DNA of 47,268 bases from Alphaproteobacteria bacterium (lineage in GTDB: Bacteria > Pseudomonadota > Alphaproteobacteria > Paracaedibacterales > CAITNM01): NCBI GenBank assembly GCA_947478955.1, contig CANJXJ010000006.1, forward strand, positions 1 to 47,268, in the 5' to 3' direction. The position numbers and the translations under genes were made by a program. This document shows positions 8,188 through 15,815 of the stretch, one piece after another; position 1 is the first letter of the stretch; every line of letters starts with the position of its first letter. The notes under the pieces were generated by a model. That model was given only the letters and a program-made list of their open reading frames with translations, had not been told where the DNA came from and did no database searches.

Positions 8188-8244
8188 GAGGAATTGTTAA
8201 AGAGGAATTGTTAAAATCGCTTAATCTTAATTATCTTCGCCTTA

Positions 8245-8364
8245 CTAATTTTTTACGCACTTGTTGCCAACTTTATGATGACCTTTTGCGCATCTTGCTG
8301 CCTTTGCTTCTACTGCTGCACAGGTGATAATGGCTACTAAAATTGATAATGCTACTTTTTTCAT
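8245..8364 (-). CDS. 39-residue secreted basic peptide with two cysteines
   Basis: This very short gene has good punctuation: GGAG 6 nt before the ATG at 8364-8362, a full signal peptide (MKKVALSILVAIITCAAVEA, cleavage probably after AKA), and a downstream terminator. The predicted mature peptide, ARCAKGHHKVGNKCVKN, is strongly basic, with two Cys eleven residues apart that could form a disulfide loop. The pattern recalls small Cys-bridged toxins or antimicrobial peptides and also the CxxGxxxxGxxC signature of Cys-rich extracellular modules. No immunity or transporter gene is adjacent. A truncated second copy of the KGHHKV coding segment lies just downstream (8093-8151). Confidence 0.65.
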   Translation of the reverse strand: MKKVALSILVAIITCAAVEAKAARCAKGHHKVGNKCVKN

Positions 8365-8839
8365 GAATTGTCTCCTAATAGGTAAGTTGTTTAACATCGC
8401 CAATATAGAAATAAAACATTAACAAACATTTAAAATACAAAAATTTTTTTTATTTGTTTCTTTTTTGAGGAATAAAAATTCTATTTCTGCTTAGTAGGAT
8501 TCTAGCTATCTCAATAACAAGAACGGCTATTTTATTGCAATAGAATTATTTGACAAATCCCTATTCTATATCACATAGTGAAATTATAGATTTTTGTTCT
8601 GTACAAATTTTCACATTAGGAAGTTTATGAAAGCCAACCATATTAGCCGTAGCCAAAAGATGCTATGCCATGGGTCTTTCGCGTTCTTTTTCCAATTCCG
8701 ATTTTTCCCTTCGGGGATATATACTATATTTTCTTAAGAATTATTACTAATCTGTGTCATCCTGCGTGTATTCTAGGGGGCTATGTATATTAGATGTTGA
8801 ATGTATTTCAGCATGACGACGAAAATCGGAGAATATTTT
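8365..8839. other. AT-rich intergenic stretch, no gene seen
   Basis: About 475 bases hold no supported gene. There is an inverted repeat GTCATCCTG (8756-8764) / CAGCATGAC (8809-8817), a remnant of an alphaproteobacterial GTCATCC-type palindrome. The region presumably carries the divergent promoters of the peptide gene and the permease. Confidence 0.6.
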
Positions 8840-10033
8840 ATGAAATTACTTGGTTGTATTTGCCTAATTGCTGGCACCGCCATTGGCGCTGGAATGATTG
8901 CCTTACCGATAACTCTTGCAAAATTTGGGTTACTGTTTGGTTCACTCTTAATGGTTGGAACTTGGGCCATATGCTACATATCAGCATTATTAAATTTAGA
9001 ATTAAACTTACGTGCAGGCAAAGGCCTTCCTTTGGGTACTTTAGGCTTGCACTTCAGCGGGCGAAAATCATACATAGCAGGTTCAACAAGCTTGTTATTA
9101 TTATGCTATTCCCTATTGTGCGCTTATATTTATGGAGGCGCGTCCACTCTTGTAAGTATTGATAGCTTTCCTTTGTCATTCAATCATTCTGCCTGCTTGT
9201 ATGCCGCATGCCTTGGGTTGGTGATGCTGTGTTCTATACAAAAAGTTGATATTTTCAATCGCTTTTTATTCTTGGGCAAAGTTTCCGTAACGGGAATCAT
9301 CTTATTAGTTGTTTTGTTTCAGCTCGATTTTTCTCACCTCCCTGTTGCCCCACAAACAAGCTTAAACCTAAAAGATATAAACGTGGCGTTGCCTGTGGTG
9401 TTCACCTCATTCGGCTTTCAAGTGATTTTTCATACCCTGACAAATTACACAAATAATGACCATGTCATGCTTAAGAGAGCTTTCTTTTGGGGAAGCCTAG
9501 TGCCTTTAATTGCCTACATTGCGTGGACGTCTGTTGTGTGTGGATTAATTTACTCTCATAACCCTATGCTTTTTGAAAAAATGGCTTTTTCAAGCATAGA
9601 AGTTGGTGAAATATTAAAAGCGCTTTGCCATATTAGCGGCTCACAAATCATGCATCACTTAACCTGGGCGATTGGATTTTTTGCTGTTTTAACTTCAACA
9701 ATTGGAGTGTCCCTAGGGTTAATTGATACATTAAAAACCAAACATCAACTATTAAGTAATCATTGGATGGCCGTTATGGCAGCGTTAATTCCAGCGTTGT
9801 GTATTGCCTTGCTTGTGCCAAACGCATTCATTAATGCCCTTAGCTTTGCCGGAATGATCTTAAGCTTTATGGCACTGTTACTACCCATGTACCTTTTGTA
9901 TTGCTCAAACCGTGGGAATACTTCCCCCAAGTACTGGTACCCCATTTTAAAAAATCCCCTTATTCTTGCTATCATTGGGGGATATGGGCTTTGGGTCATT
10001 GCCAGTGAACTACAAAATATTTTTTTCCGCTAA
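8840..10033 (+). CDS. Aromatic amino-acid permease (HAAAP family, TyrP/Mtr-like)
   Basis: The 397-aa inner-membrane protein has about 11 predicted TM segments. The N-terminal signature LIAGTAIGAGMIALPI is characteristic of the hydroxy/aromatic amino-acid permease family, which imports tyrosine or tryptophan by proton symport. The ATG at 8840 is chosen because it begins directly at TM1 and has GGAG 9 nt upstream; in-frame starts further up fall in a palindrome remnant. HAAAP permeases are frequent in intracellular bacteria that depend on host amino acids. Substrate specificity (Tyr versus Trp) cannot be told by eye. A terminator follows at 10078. Confidence 0.88.
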   Translation: MKLLGCICLIAGTAIGAGMIALPITLAKFGLLFGSLLMVGTWAICYISALLNLELNLRAGKGLPLGTLGLHFSGRKSYIAGSTSLLLLCYSLLCAYIYGGASTLVSIDSFPLSFNHSACLYAACLGLVMLCSIQKVDIFNRFLFLGKVSVTGIILLVVLFQLDFSHLPVAPQTSLNLKDINVALPVVFTSFGFQVIFHTLTNYTNNDHVMLKRAFFWGSLVPLIAYIAWTSVVCGLIYSHNPMLFEKMAFSSIEVGEILKALCHISGSQIMHHLTWAIGFFAVLTSTIGVSLGLIDTLKTKHQLLSNHWMAVMAALIPALCIALLVPNAFINALSFAGMILSFMALLLPMYLLYCSNRGNTSPKYWYPILKNPLILAIIGGYGLWVIASELQNIFFR

Positions 10034-10077
10034 ATACACCCTTCACCCTTCAAGGTAATCGGTATAGATAAAAGACA

Positions 10078-10107
10078 GGGCCACTGCCAAAAGTGGCCCT
10101 TCTTTTT
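10078..10107 (+). terminator. Terminator of the permease gene
   Basis: GGGCCACT-GCCAAA-AGTGGCCC is followed by TTCTTTTT, 45 nt after the stop. Confidence 0.9.
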
Positions 10108-10182
10108 AAAAGCAACATCATAACTAAATATTAACGTTTTTCCCCTCTAATTAGCGCAAATAATAATTTTTGAATCTTATCA

Positions 10183-10791
10183 ATGGTGCCAAATAACTTT
10201 TTATGCTTTTTAAAAAACATACTATCGTTGGTTATAGTCATATTTTTCTTGACCGGTGAGGGATTTTCAAAAAGGCCGCATTTGGGTAGCCCTGGTAAAG
10301 CAATGAAAAATGGAATCGGCAAAGCAGGAAAGGCGGTTGGCGGCTCCCTTAAAATTGTTGATAAGGTGCTAAAGAAAGCCGGGCTTCCGCGCGCTAATGA
10401 CCTAAAATCAACATTAAAATGCATTGTCCCCACCCTTAAAGATATAAATGCCTTACGTAAAAAACCTAGAAATACGACACTTTTGAAAAAATTACGACAA
10501 AGTACCTGCATTAAAAAATTACAGGTATTAGATGACAAGTGCCAAAAACCCGCAATCTTTATGGCATCAATGATTCCTAATGTGGGCGGGACGATTTCTT
10601 ATGCATGCGGTCAGGTTGGAAGCATCAATTCAAGATTAGCAGCCGCCTTTGATAAAGCCGAGCAAGCGCAAGCCATGGCACAAAATCCGCAGAAAGTCGT
10701 AGACGATCAACTTTTACAAACAATGGATGAGCCTGAAGAAGATATTCCTGATGATCCTGAGGAGTCTGAGGATGCTGAAGAGGCTGAGTAA
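10183..10791 (+). CDS. Unknown exported or membrane-anchored protein with acidic tail
   Basis: The 202-aa protein has residues about 8-24 (CFLKNILSLVIVIFFLTG) forming a signal peptide or anchor. A strongly basic, Gly/Lys-rich region follows (residues 30-65: KAMKNGIGKAGKAVGG), then a helical segment with four Cys, and an extreme acidic C-terminus (EPEEDIPDDPEESEDAEEAE). There is no clear Shine-Dalgarno before the ATG at 10183, so the start is tentative. I recognise no family. The basic-to-acidic charge split resembles some secreted effectors and adhesins of endosymbionts. It converges on the CinA-N gene with only 9 nt between stops. Confidence 0.55.
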   Translation: MVPNNFLCFLKNILSLVIVIFFLTGEGFSKRPHLGSPGKAMKNGIGKAGKAVGGSLKIVDKVLKKAGLPRANDLKSTLKCIVPTLKDINALRKKPRNTTLLKKLRQSTCIKKLQVLDDKCQKPAIFMASMIPNVGGTISYACGQVGSINSRLAAAFDKAEQAQAMAQNPQKVVDDQLLQTMDEPEEDIPDDPEESEDAEEAE

Positions 10792-10800
10792 AGTTCCGCC

Positions 10801-11508
10801 CTACCCCAATTTCCTATCTACCAAAGCTTGCAATTGGTCACGCACAATTGCAAGCTTTTGGGCATCACGTGACCGGGCTACCAGGTTAGTGCCCTTGATT
10901 TTGCCAGCTTCGCCAAATGGATAGCTACCAATGGTAACTTCTTTTGGGGTGTTCAGATGGAGTTCATTTAATTCATCAGCCAGTTCATTCTCAAGAACAT
11001 AGGCCTTCACGGTAACTGATAGGATAGGACTATCTTGCTGTAACACCGGCAAAAGCGCGTCAAGCATGCCCTGCATTACTGTTGGAATGCCCGCCATAAT
11101 AAAAACATTTTCAATTTGAAAAACCATTTTTGAATGAAGAGCGGCCCCCTCAGGCGCACGAGCCATACGCCGCCGGGCATCATTAATATTATCTCCGTAG
11201 TATTCTTCTAGTAGTTTCAAGGCTTCTGGGTGCACAACCAATGGCTTATTAAATGCTTTTGCAACACTGGCTGCGGTAATATCGTCATGGGTGCTACCAA
11301 TACCGCCGGTTGTAAACACATAGGTATTCCTGGCACTTAATGCTCTAATGGCTTCAACAATTGCATCTTCGGTGTCAGGCACTACGCGGCATTCAGCCAA
11401 GACAATTCCCCGTTCTTGGCATCGATTAGCGATATAATTTAAGTTAGCGTCTTGCGTGCGCCCAGATAATAATTCATCACCAATTAAAAGTACCGCTGCT
11501 GTAATCAT
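10801..11508 (-). CDS. CinA N-terminal / MoaB-Mog fold protein (COG1058)
   Basis: The 235-aa protein has the molybdopterin-binding-like fold of CinA (N-terminal domain only): LLIGDELLSGRTQDANLNYI at the start and the TTGGIGSTHDDITAASVA nucleotide/phosphate-binding segment near residues 66-83. The NMN amidohydrolase (PncC) C-terminal domain of full-length CinA is absent, as in many alphaproteobacteria. Members of this group are linked to ADP-ribose/nicotinamide nucleotide turnover, but the precise activity here is unknown. Its ATG overlaps the rppH stop (ATGA), so it is co-translated with rppH. Confidence 0.88.
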   Translation of the reverse strand: MITAAVLLIGDELLSGRTQDANLNYIANRCQERGIVLAECRVVPDTEDAIVEAIRALSARNTYVFTTGGIGSTHDDITAASVAKAFNKPLVVHPEALKLLEEYYGDNINDARRRMARAPEGAALHSKMVFQIENVFIMAGIPTVMQGMLDALLPVLQQDSPILSVTVKAYVLENELADELNELHLNTPKEVTIGSYPFGEAGKIKGTNLVARSRDAQKLAIVRDQLQALVDRKLG

Positions 11509-12002
11509 TTAAACCACGTTGAAAAATAGCTAATGACCTGTTTATAGACATCTATTTTAAATGGCACAACCCGGTTTATTGATTCATTAAAAGGAATCCA
11601 TTCCCAAGCACAAAATTCAGGAGTGGTTTGATTTAAATTTATCTCAGCATTTGATCCTAGAAAATTCATTAAAAACCATTTCTGCCGTTGGCCTTTAAAA
11701 CGCCCTCCCCAGCTTCTTGCCGCTAAATCATTAGGCAAATCGTAATAAATCCAATCTGGAGTTTCATCAAGTATTTCAACGGTTGTAATACCAGTTTCTT
11801 CTTTTAATTCCCGTAACGCTGCAGTTTTTGGATCTTCAGCTTCATCAATTCCTCCTTGGGGAAATTGCCAGCTATTTGGCCAGCCAAGGCGTTCACCATC
11901 AAGGCGTTTTGCTACAAAAACTTGGTGATTGGAATTAATAAGGACGACCCCAACACAGGGGCGATAATCACATGCATTAATGCTAATTCCCGAATCAAGC
12001 AC
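11505..12002 (-). CDS. rppH: RNA pyrophosphohydrolase (Nudix)
   Basis: The 165-aa Nudix hydrolase removes pyrophosphate from mRNA 5' ends and starts decay. The Nudix box is intact: GGIDEAED, then REL, then KEETGI. It is preceded by YRPCVGVVLINSNHQVFVAKR and GWPNSWQFPQGG, diagnostic of RppH/YgdP. The C-terminus (WEWIPFNESINRVVPFKIDVYKQV) is also typical. The best in-frame start is GTG at 12002; no ATG exists before the conserved region. The palindromic element at 12010-12039 lies immediately upstream and supplies AGAGGG, the only purine-rich tract near the start. Confidence 0.94.
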   Translation of the reverse strand: MLDSGISINACDYRPCVGVVLINSNHQVFVAKRLDGERLGWPNSWQFPQGGIDEAEDPKTAALRELKEETGITTVEILDETPDWIYYDLPNDLAARSWGGRFKGQRQKWFLMNFLGSNAEINLNQTTPEFCAWEWIPFNESINRVVPFKIDVYKQVISYFSTWFK

Positions 12003-12009
12003 TTACTTC

Positions 12010-12085
12010 AGTTTCCCTCTGGCTTGAACAGAGGTTCCAAAAGGCTTTTATTTCCTGAATCCTACGGTCAAGCCTTAGGAAAACT
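12010..12085. repeat. Inverted doublet of GGTCAAGCC palindrome between rppH and its upstream neighbour
   Basis: A minus copy (12010-12039, arm CTCT/AGAG with one core change) and a plus copy (12057-12085) sit back to back across a 17-nt spacer, the opposite order to the doublet at 3147-3227. The element occupies the rppH leader. Confidence 0.85.
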
Positions 12086-12128
12086 TGAGCGAGAATACCT
12101 AAATTATTTTCAAAAAACACCATAAAAT

Positions 12129-12854
12129 TTATTTCGACCAATTATCTAATTGAATACGATCAACGTTTTCTTGAAGCCAATCTACAAGAGGGGAAATGTG
12201 ATGTAAACCAGGCTGCACCAATAGCAATCCACGGTTCTTAAATTTTGCTTGAGCCAAGACAAAATTTGCTTGTTCTATAACCCGTATGCTGGAATCAAAA
12301 GTCACAACAAATCCATCTGGCACCAAGATCCCCGTAGGTAATTCAGGACTGGCAAAAATATTGTTGGAATTGGCATACACTATCCAAATTCCACGGGTAT
12401 TCAACCACTCTTTTACGGTATTTAGAAATTCAACCAGATTTAAATCCGTTGAAATAGACCAAATAACTAACCCTTTAACCCATGAACATTCTTCAATAAC
12501 TTTTTGCAATTTCGGCCATTGTTCTTCATTTAAATAATCAATGCTCATGGCTAGGTTAAAATTAAATTTTTGGGCATCTTCGATAATATTTGTCTGGAGT
12601 ACACAGTGGGCGGGAACACACACGATTACATTCGCTGAAAGCTTATTGATAAGCTCGCGGGAAAGGTCTGCTCGCATGCAAAATTGATCAACGATAATGG
12701 TGATAGGCGGTTTTTCATAATTCGCTTGTAACGGCGTTTGATCGGTAATAATTTTCTCAACCACAGAAAGAGGTGCTGATGACACATCCCTTTTCGGTTG
12801 CTCTGCCAGCAAGGACCCCATGTTCAAGAAGACAAAGAGAACAAACTGGGGCAA
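12129..12854 (-). CDS. Divergent polysaccharide deacetylase-like secreted protein (degenerate YibQ family)
   Basis: The frame stays open upstream through tRNA-His, but that part is a tRNA artefact. A TTG at 12854 gives a proper signal peptide ([20 protein letters not shown]); the ATG at 12821 would truncate it. The mature part begins with [10 protein letters not shown], then [11 protein letters not shown] and an alternating beta/alpha pattern, resembling the divergent polysaccharide deacetylase family, whose hallmark is a IVIDDLG motif. Here the second Asp is replaced (VDQF), and the usual length is also reduced (241 aa), so catalysis is doubtful. The start lies 4 nt behind the tRNA CCA end, with no Shine-Dalgarno. 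Confidence 0.6.
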   Translation of the reverse strand: MPQFVLFVFLNMGSLLAEQPKRDVSSAPLSVVEKIITDQTPLQANYEKPPITIIVDQFCMRADLSRELINKLSANVIVCVPAHCVLQTNIIEDAQKFNFNLAMSIDYLNEEQWPKLQKVIEECSWVKGLVIWSISTDLNLVEFLNTVKEWLNTRGIWIVYANSNNIFASPELPTGILVPDGFVVTFDSSIRVIEQANFVLAQAKFKNRGLLLVQPGLHHISPLVDWLQENVDRIQLDNWSK

Positions 12855-12858
12855 ATAA

Positions 12859-12936
12859 TGGGGCGAGTGACCGGTCTTGAACCGGCGACCTCCAGGACCA
12901 CAACCTGGCGCTCTAACCAACTGAGCTACACCCGCC
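12859..12936 (-). tRNA. tRNA-His (GTG anticodon), CCA encoded
   Basis: The sequence folds into a full cloverleaf. The anticodon arm is CCAGG-TTGTGGT-CCTGG with anticodon GTG. The acceptor has eight pairs, including the extra G-1:C73 pair unique to tRNA-His. The T arm has loop TTCAAGA. CCA is encoded at 12861-12859. A promoter lies upstream at 12945-12974. Confidence 0.97.
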
Positions 12937-12944
12937 ATAGCTCT

Positions 12945-12974
12945 TTTATACCGGTGTAGAAATCCGTTGGTCAA
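12945..12974 (-). promoter_or_regulatory. Probable sigma-70 promoter of tRNA-His and the gene behind it
   Basis: On the minus strand, TTGACC (12974-12969) is followed after 18 nt by TATAAA (12950-12945), about 9 nt before the tRNA 5' end. It lies in the gap behind sixA. Confidence 0.65.
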
Positions 12975-12990
12975 TGAAAAAGTAACATTT

Positions 12991-13479
12991 TTAAGGAGCA
13001 ATAAATTCATCTAAGGACAATTTAGGGGCGGAAAGATCGATCCAGCTTGATTTTGTACTACATATAGCAACACCACTGGTTGGTAACTGACGGATCGAAC
13101 GGCCATTAACATCTGCCACCCATTGTACAGCCTGTGATAACCCAGGATTATGTGCAATGACCATAATCCCTTTATATTTGGCATCAACTTCACCAATCGT
13201 ATTCCAGATTATTTTTTGTTCACCCTGATACAAGCTATCATCGAACATAATTTCAATATTTGCTGGAAGAAGTGGCTTTATGCCCTCTAAGGTTTGGCGT
13301 GTACGCTTTGCATTTGAGCACACTACGTAATCTACACCTGCCAATTTTCCTTGAAGCTTCAACCGCAGCACATCAAGCTGATGCATCCCCTCCATGGTAA
13401 TAGCCCGATCTTTATCAGTCTTACCATATTGAGGCATTTGCGCTTCTGCGTGGCGCATAAAAATTAATCGACGCAACAT
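12991..13479 (-). CDS. SixA-like histidine phosphatase
   Basis: The 162-aa histidine-phosphatase-superfamily protein starts LRRLIFMRHAEAQ, with the catalytic RHA motif at residues 9-11. It continues with DRAITMEG, then CSNAKRTRQT (second catalytic Arg), and IAHNPGL (second His). SixA members dephosphorylate phosphohistidine on HPt domains or on the PTS protein NPr, so this may regulate a phosphorelay. No PTS gene is nearby. The length and motif order fit SixA rather than phosphoglycerate mutase. Confidence 0.87.
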   Translation of the reverse strand: MLRRLIFMRHAEAQMPQYGKTDKDRAITMEGMHQLDVLRLKLQGKLAGVDYVVCSNAKRTRQTLEGIKPLLPANIEIMFDDSLYQGEQKIIWNTIGEVDAKYKGIMVIAHNPGLSQAVQWVADVNGRSIRQLPTSGVAICSTKSSWIDLSAPKLSLDEFIAP

Positions 13480-13550
13480 AAGCTTTATGATTTCGTTAAT
13501 AAAAGTAAGAGTACAGTACCTAGGTTAATCGTAAGCTAGTTTTTTCCACT

Positions 13551-14612
13551 TTGGCAATCACACAACTACAAAAACAAGCAATTGTTTATCAAATCCTTAG
13601 TCTAACTGGTGTTGGGCCCATGAGATTTTGGAAAGAATTCCATCTGACCAAAAATTTGGAGGCAACATACCAAGCTTTTAGGTCGCGCTTTAATTTCACT
13701 AAACTTGATGAAGCTATACAAGAAATTCAAAGATTTAATGAACAAAGCATTGCATGCATTGGGTTTTGGCAAGATGAATACCCTAAGCAGTTAAAACGTT
13801 TACACGATGTCCCCCCTTTAATTTGGGCAAAAGGAAATCTGGAATTTTTTCACACCCCCCAGATTGCTATTGTTGGTGGCAGAAATGCTTCATTTCACGG
13901 CATAAAATTTGCCAAAGACATTAGCAGTGCTTTAAGCGATTCAGGATTCACCATTGTTTCAGGACTTGCACGGGGAATTGACAAATCCGCCCATCAGGGC
14001 GCCTTACAAAATTGTACCATTGCTGTTTTAGCAGGTGGAGTTGATAAACCTTACCCCCAGGAGAATGCCGCTTTATATGAAGAACTGGTACAAAATCACT
14101 TAGTCATTTCAGAAATGCCACCCGGAACAGAACCTATTGCAGAACTTTTCCCCAGGCGCAATAGAATCATCGCAGGATTAAGTTTAGGTATCTGCGTTAT
14201 TGAAGCTGCTTCAAAATCAGGATCGCTCCTTACCGCAAAATATGGCCTTGAACTTGGTATACCCATTTTTTCATGTCCTGGTCACCCGTATGACCCACGA
14301 ACTAAAGGATCCAATATGCTTATTAAAGATGGAGCATCTTTACTAGAATGCGCACAAGATGTTCTTGAACAGATTCAAATGCCCCAAATGCCTGTTAAAC
14401 ATATAGAACCTGCCCAGCACAAACAAACTAAAAATACTGAAAAACTTTCCCAAGAGATTTTAAATTACCTCAGCCATACGCCAGTTAAAGTAGATGAATT
14501 GTTAAAGAATCTGGCCCATTACCCCACAGAACAGGTGCTTATTACCTTAAGCGAGCTGGAACTGAACAATGCCATTTATCGCCCAAGTGCAAACCTGATC
14601 GTGCTGGGGTGA
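13551..14612 (+). CDS. dprA: DNA processing protein DprA
   Basis: The 353-aa protein binds incoming single-stranded DNA and loads RecA during transformation. The Rossmann-like core is complete: IAIVGGRNAS, SGLARGIDKSAHQGAL, AVLAGGVDKPYPQEN, FPRRNRIIAGLS, VIEAASKSGSLLTA and GCPGHP-like SCPGHPYDPRTKGSN. An N-terminal helix-hairpin segment (LSLTGVGPMRFW) and a C-terminal winged-helix (residues about 290-350) flank it. The only suitable start is TTG at 13551, without a clear Shine-Dalgarno, suggesting low expression. The prepilin-like gene at 23323 could be part of the same uptake capacity. Confidence 0.95.
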   Translation: MAITQLQKQAIVYQILSLTGVGPMRFWKEFHLTKNLEATYQAFRSRFNFTKLDEAIQEIQRFNEQSIACIGFWQDEYPKQLKRLHDVPPLIWAKGNLEFFHTPQIAIVGGRNASFHGIKFAKDISSALSDSGFTIVSGLARGIDKSAHQGALQNCTIAVLAGGVDKPYPQENAALYEELVQNHLVISEMPPGTEPIAELFPRRNRIIAGLSLGICVIEAASKSGSLLTAKYGLELGIPIFSCPGHPYDPRTKGSNMLIKDGASLLECAQDVLEQIQMPQMPVKHIEPAQHKQTKNTEKLSQEILNYLSHTPVKVDELLKNLAHYPTEQVLITLSELELNNAIYRPSANLIVLG

Positions 14613-14613
14613 T

Positions 14614-15690
14614 TCAAGCATTAACCGCATACAACTTATAAAAAGCTTCAAGGGTACTTCTTTCGGTCATTTTTGCAGCATAGGTTTTTTTGAAATCCTC
14701 CCATTCGTCAGGGCGAATTCGGTAAACTTTCCATCCCCTGCCTAATAAAATTGCATCACGCATTAAATCTAGGGGTCTTCTAAAATGCTCAGTGGTTGTT
14801 TGATCAACCTTACTATGCTTGTGTCCATCCATATCAACCACGATTTTTGACTCCTCATCGGCAATATCAAGATGCGTATCTAGATCTTTATAAAATACTT
14901 CACAGGTAAATCTTGAATCAAAATCCTGTAAAAAACTTGCTACTTCAGATTGTGGAAGGCTAGTAGTCACTCTATACACCGCACTTTCTTGATACTTTTC
15001 AATCGCTGCGATCATAGAACGTGTAGGCACCACACACTCACCTTTAACTTCAGCAAGATATGCCTTTAAAAAAATAAAATCATGGCAATCGTTTGGACTA
15101 CGTAAAGTTTTTATTTTTGAAAGAATGGGGACAAAACGTCTAAAGGCCCGTTCCGCTGGCAATACTGACAGATGCCGAAGGGTAGACAAAACTAAAGGAC
15201 AACTAAAATTGCTCGACTGTTTTGCTGTATAGAAATCAAGTCGTTCAATAAATTCTTTTGACAAGCGATAACCACACCCAGAAATACACGACCACAAGCG
15301 GCTGGTATCTTCGGGATTTAAAGTTTCAATGGAAAATTCTAAGGAATAGAAAACATTTTCATATGCCCTTTTCAAAGGTAGAGATAAAAAATGCAAACGT
15401 TTTAAATGGCATGCAGTTTTTAAAAGCTGCCTACAATCCATCCAGGGAACTACTCGAGAGACTTCGGGAAACTTAGCCTCTAAAGTAGACAATACGCTTC
15501 TCTCTTCAAAATCACGGTCTTTTAAAAAATTTTCAAACTTTGACCATAATACCGGATTAGGCTTTACCGAAGGCGTTGTTGAAGGTCGTGCACAATCCGC
15601 TGCTTCTAAATCTAGGCGGAAATCACAAGAAGAAGCCGCATATGACGCGCTCAGGATTCCAAAAATAATACCAAAAATAATGTTTTTCAT
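14614..15690 (-). CDS. Exported RAP-domain-like protein with helical repeats
   Basis: The 358-aa protein has a signal peptide (MKNIIFGIIFGILSASYAAS, cleavage near AAS). Residues about 85-220 are helix pairs, including LNPEDTSRLWSCISGCGY, which resembles the heptatricopeptide/FAST-type helical repeats of eukaryotic organellar RNA-binding proteins. Residues about 275-332 read as a RAP (restriction-endonuclease-like) domain: KIVVDMDGHKHS, then RRPLDLMRDAILLGRGWKVY, then RIRPDEW. RAP proteins are mostly eukaryotic and act on mitochondrial or plastid RNA. A Sec signal on such a protein suggests export, possibly into the host. A Vsr/DUF559-type nuclease is the alternative reading. It converges on dprA with a single base between stops. 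Confidence 0.62.
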   Translation of the reverse strand: MKNIIFGIIFGILSASYAASSCDFRLDLEAADCARPSTTPSVKPNPVLWSKFENFLKDRDFEERSVLSTLEAKFPEVSRVVPWMDCRQLLKTACHLKRLHFLSLPLKRAYENVFYSLEFSIETLNPEDTSRLWSCISGCGYRLSKEFIERLDFYTAKQSSNFSCPLVLSTLRHLSVLPAERAFRRFVPILSKIKTLRSPNDCHDFIFLKAYLAEVKGECVVPTRSMIAAIEKYQESAVYRVTTSLPQSEVASFLQDFDSRFTCEVFYKDLDTHLDIADEESKIVVDMDGHKHSKVDQTTTEHFRRPLDLMRDAILLGRGWKVYRIRPDEWEDFKKTYAAKMTERSTLEAFYKLYAVNA

Positions 15691-15815
15691 ATAAGCGGGC
15701 CCCTTATTGCCCTTACATCATCGTGGCTTAAAAATATTAATATTTCGTAAATGAGATATTTTATTTCAATTTCAAGGTGGGATTTTTTTCTGGGCCTGAT
15801 TTCCCAACTCATGCT

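Noticed and set aside
8625-8740. Short plus-strand frame with AGGAAG before its ATG (MKANHISRSQKM)
   Set aside because: About 36 codons with Phe-rich chance composition, no signal peptide cleavage pattern and no terminator.
12855-13010. Upstream extension of the deacetylase-like reading frame across the tRNA ([18 protein letters not shown])
   Set aside because: This peptide is the well-known translation artefact of a tRNA gene; a perfect tRNA-His cloverleaf occupies these bases.
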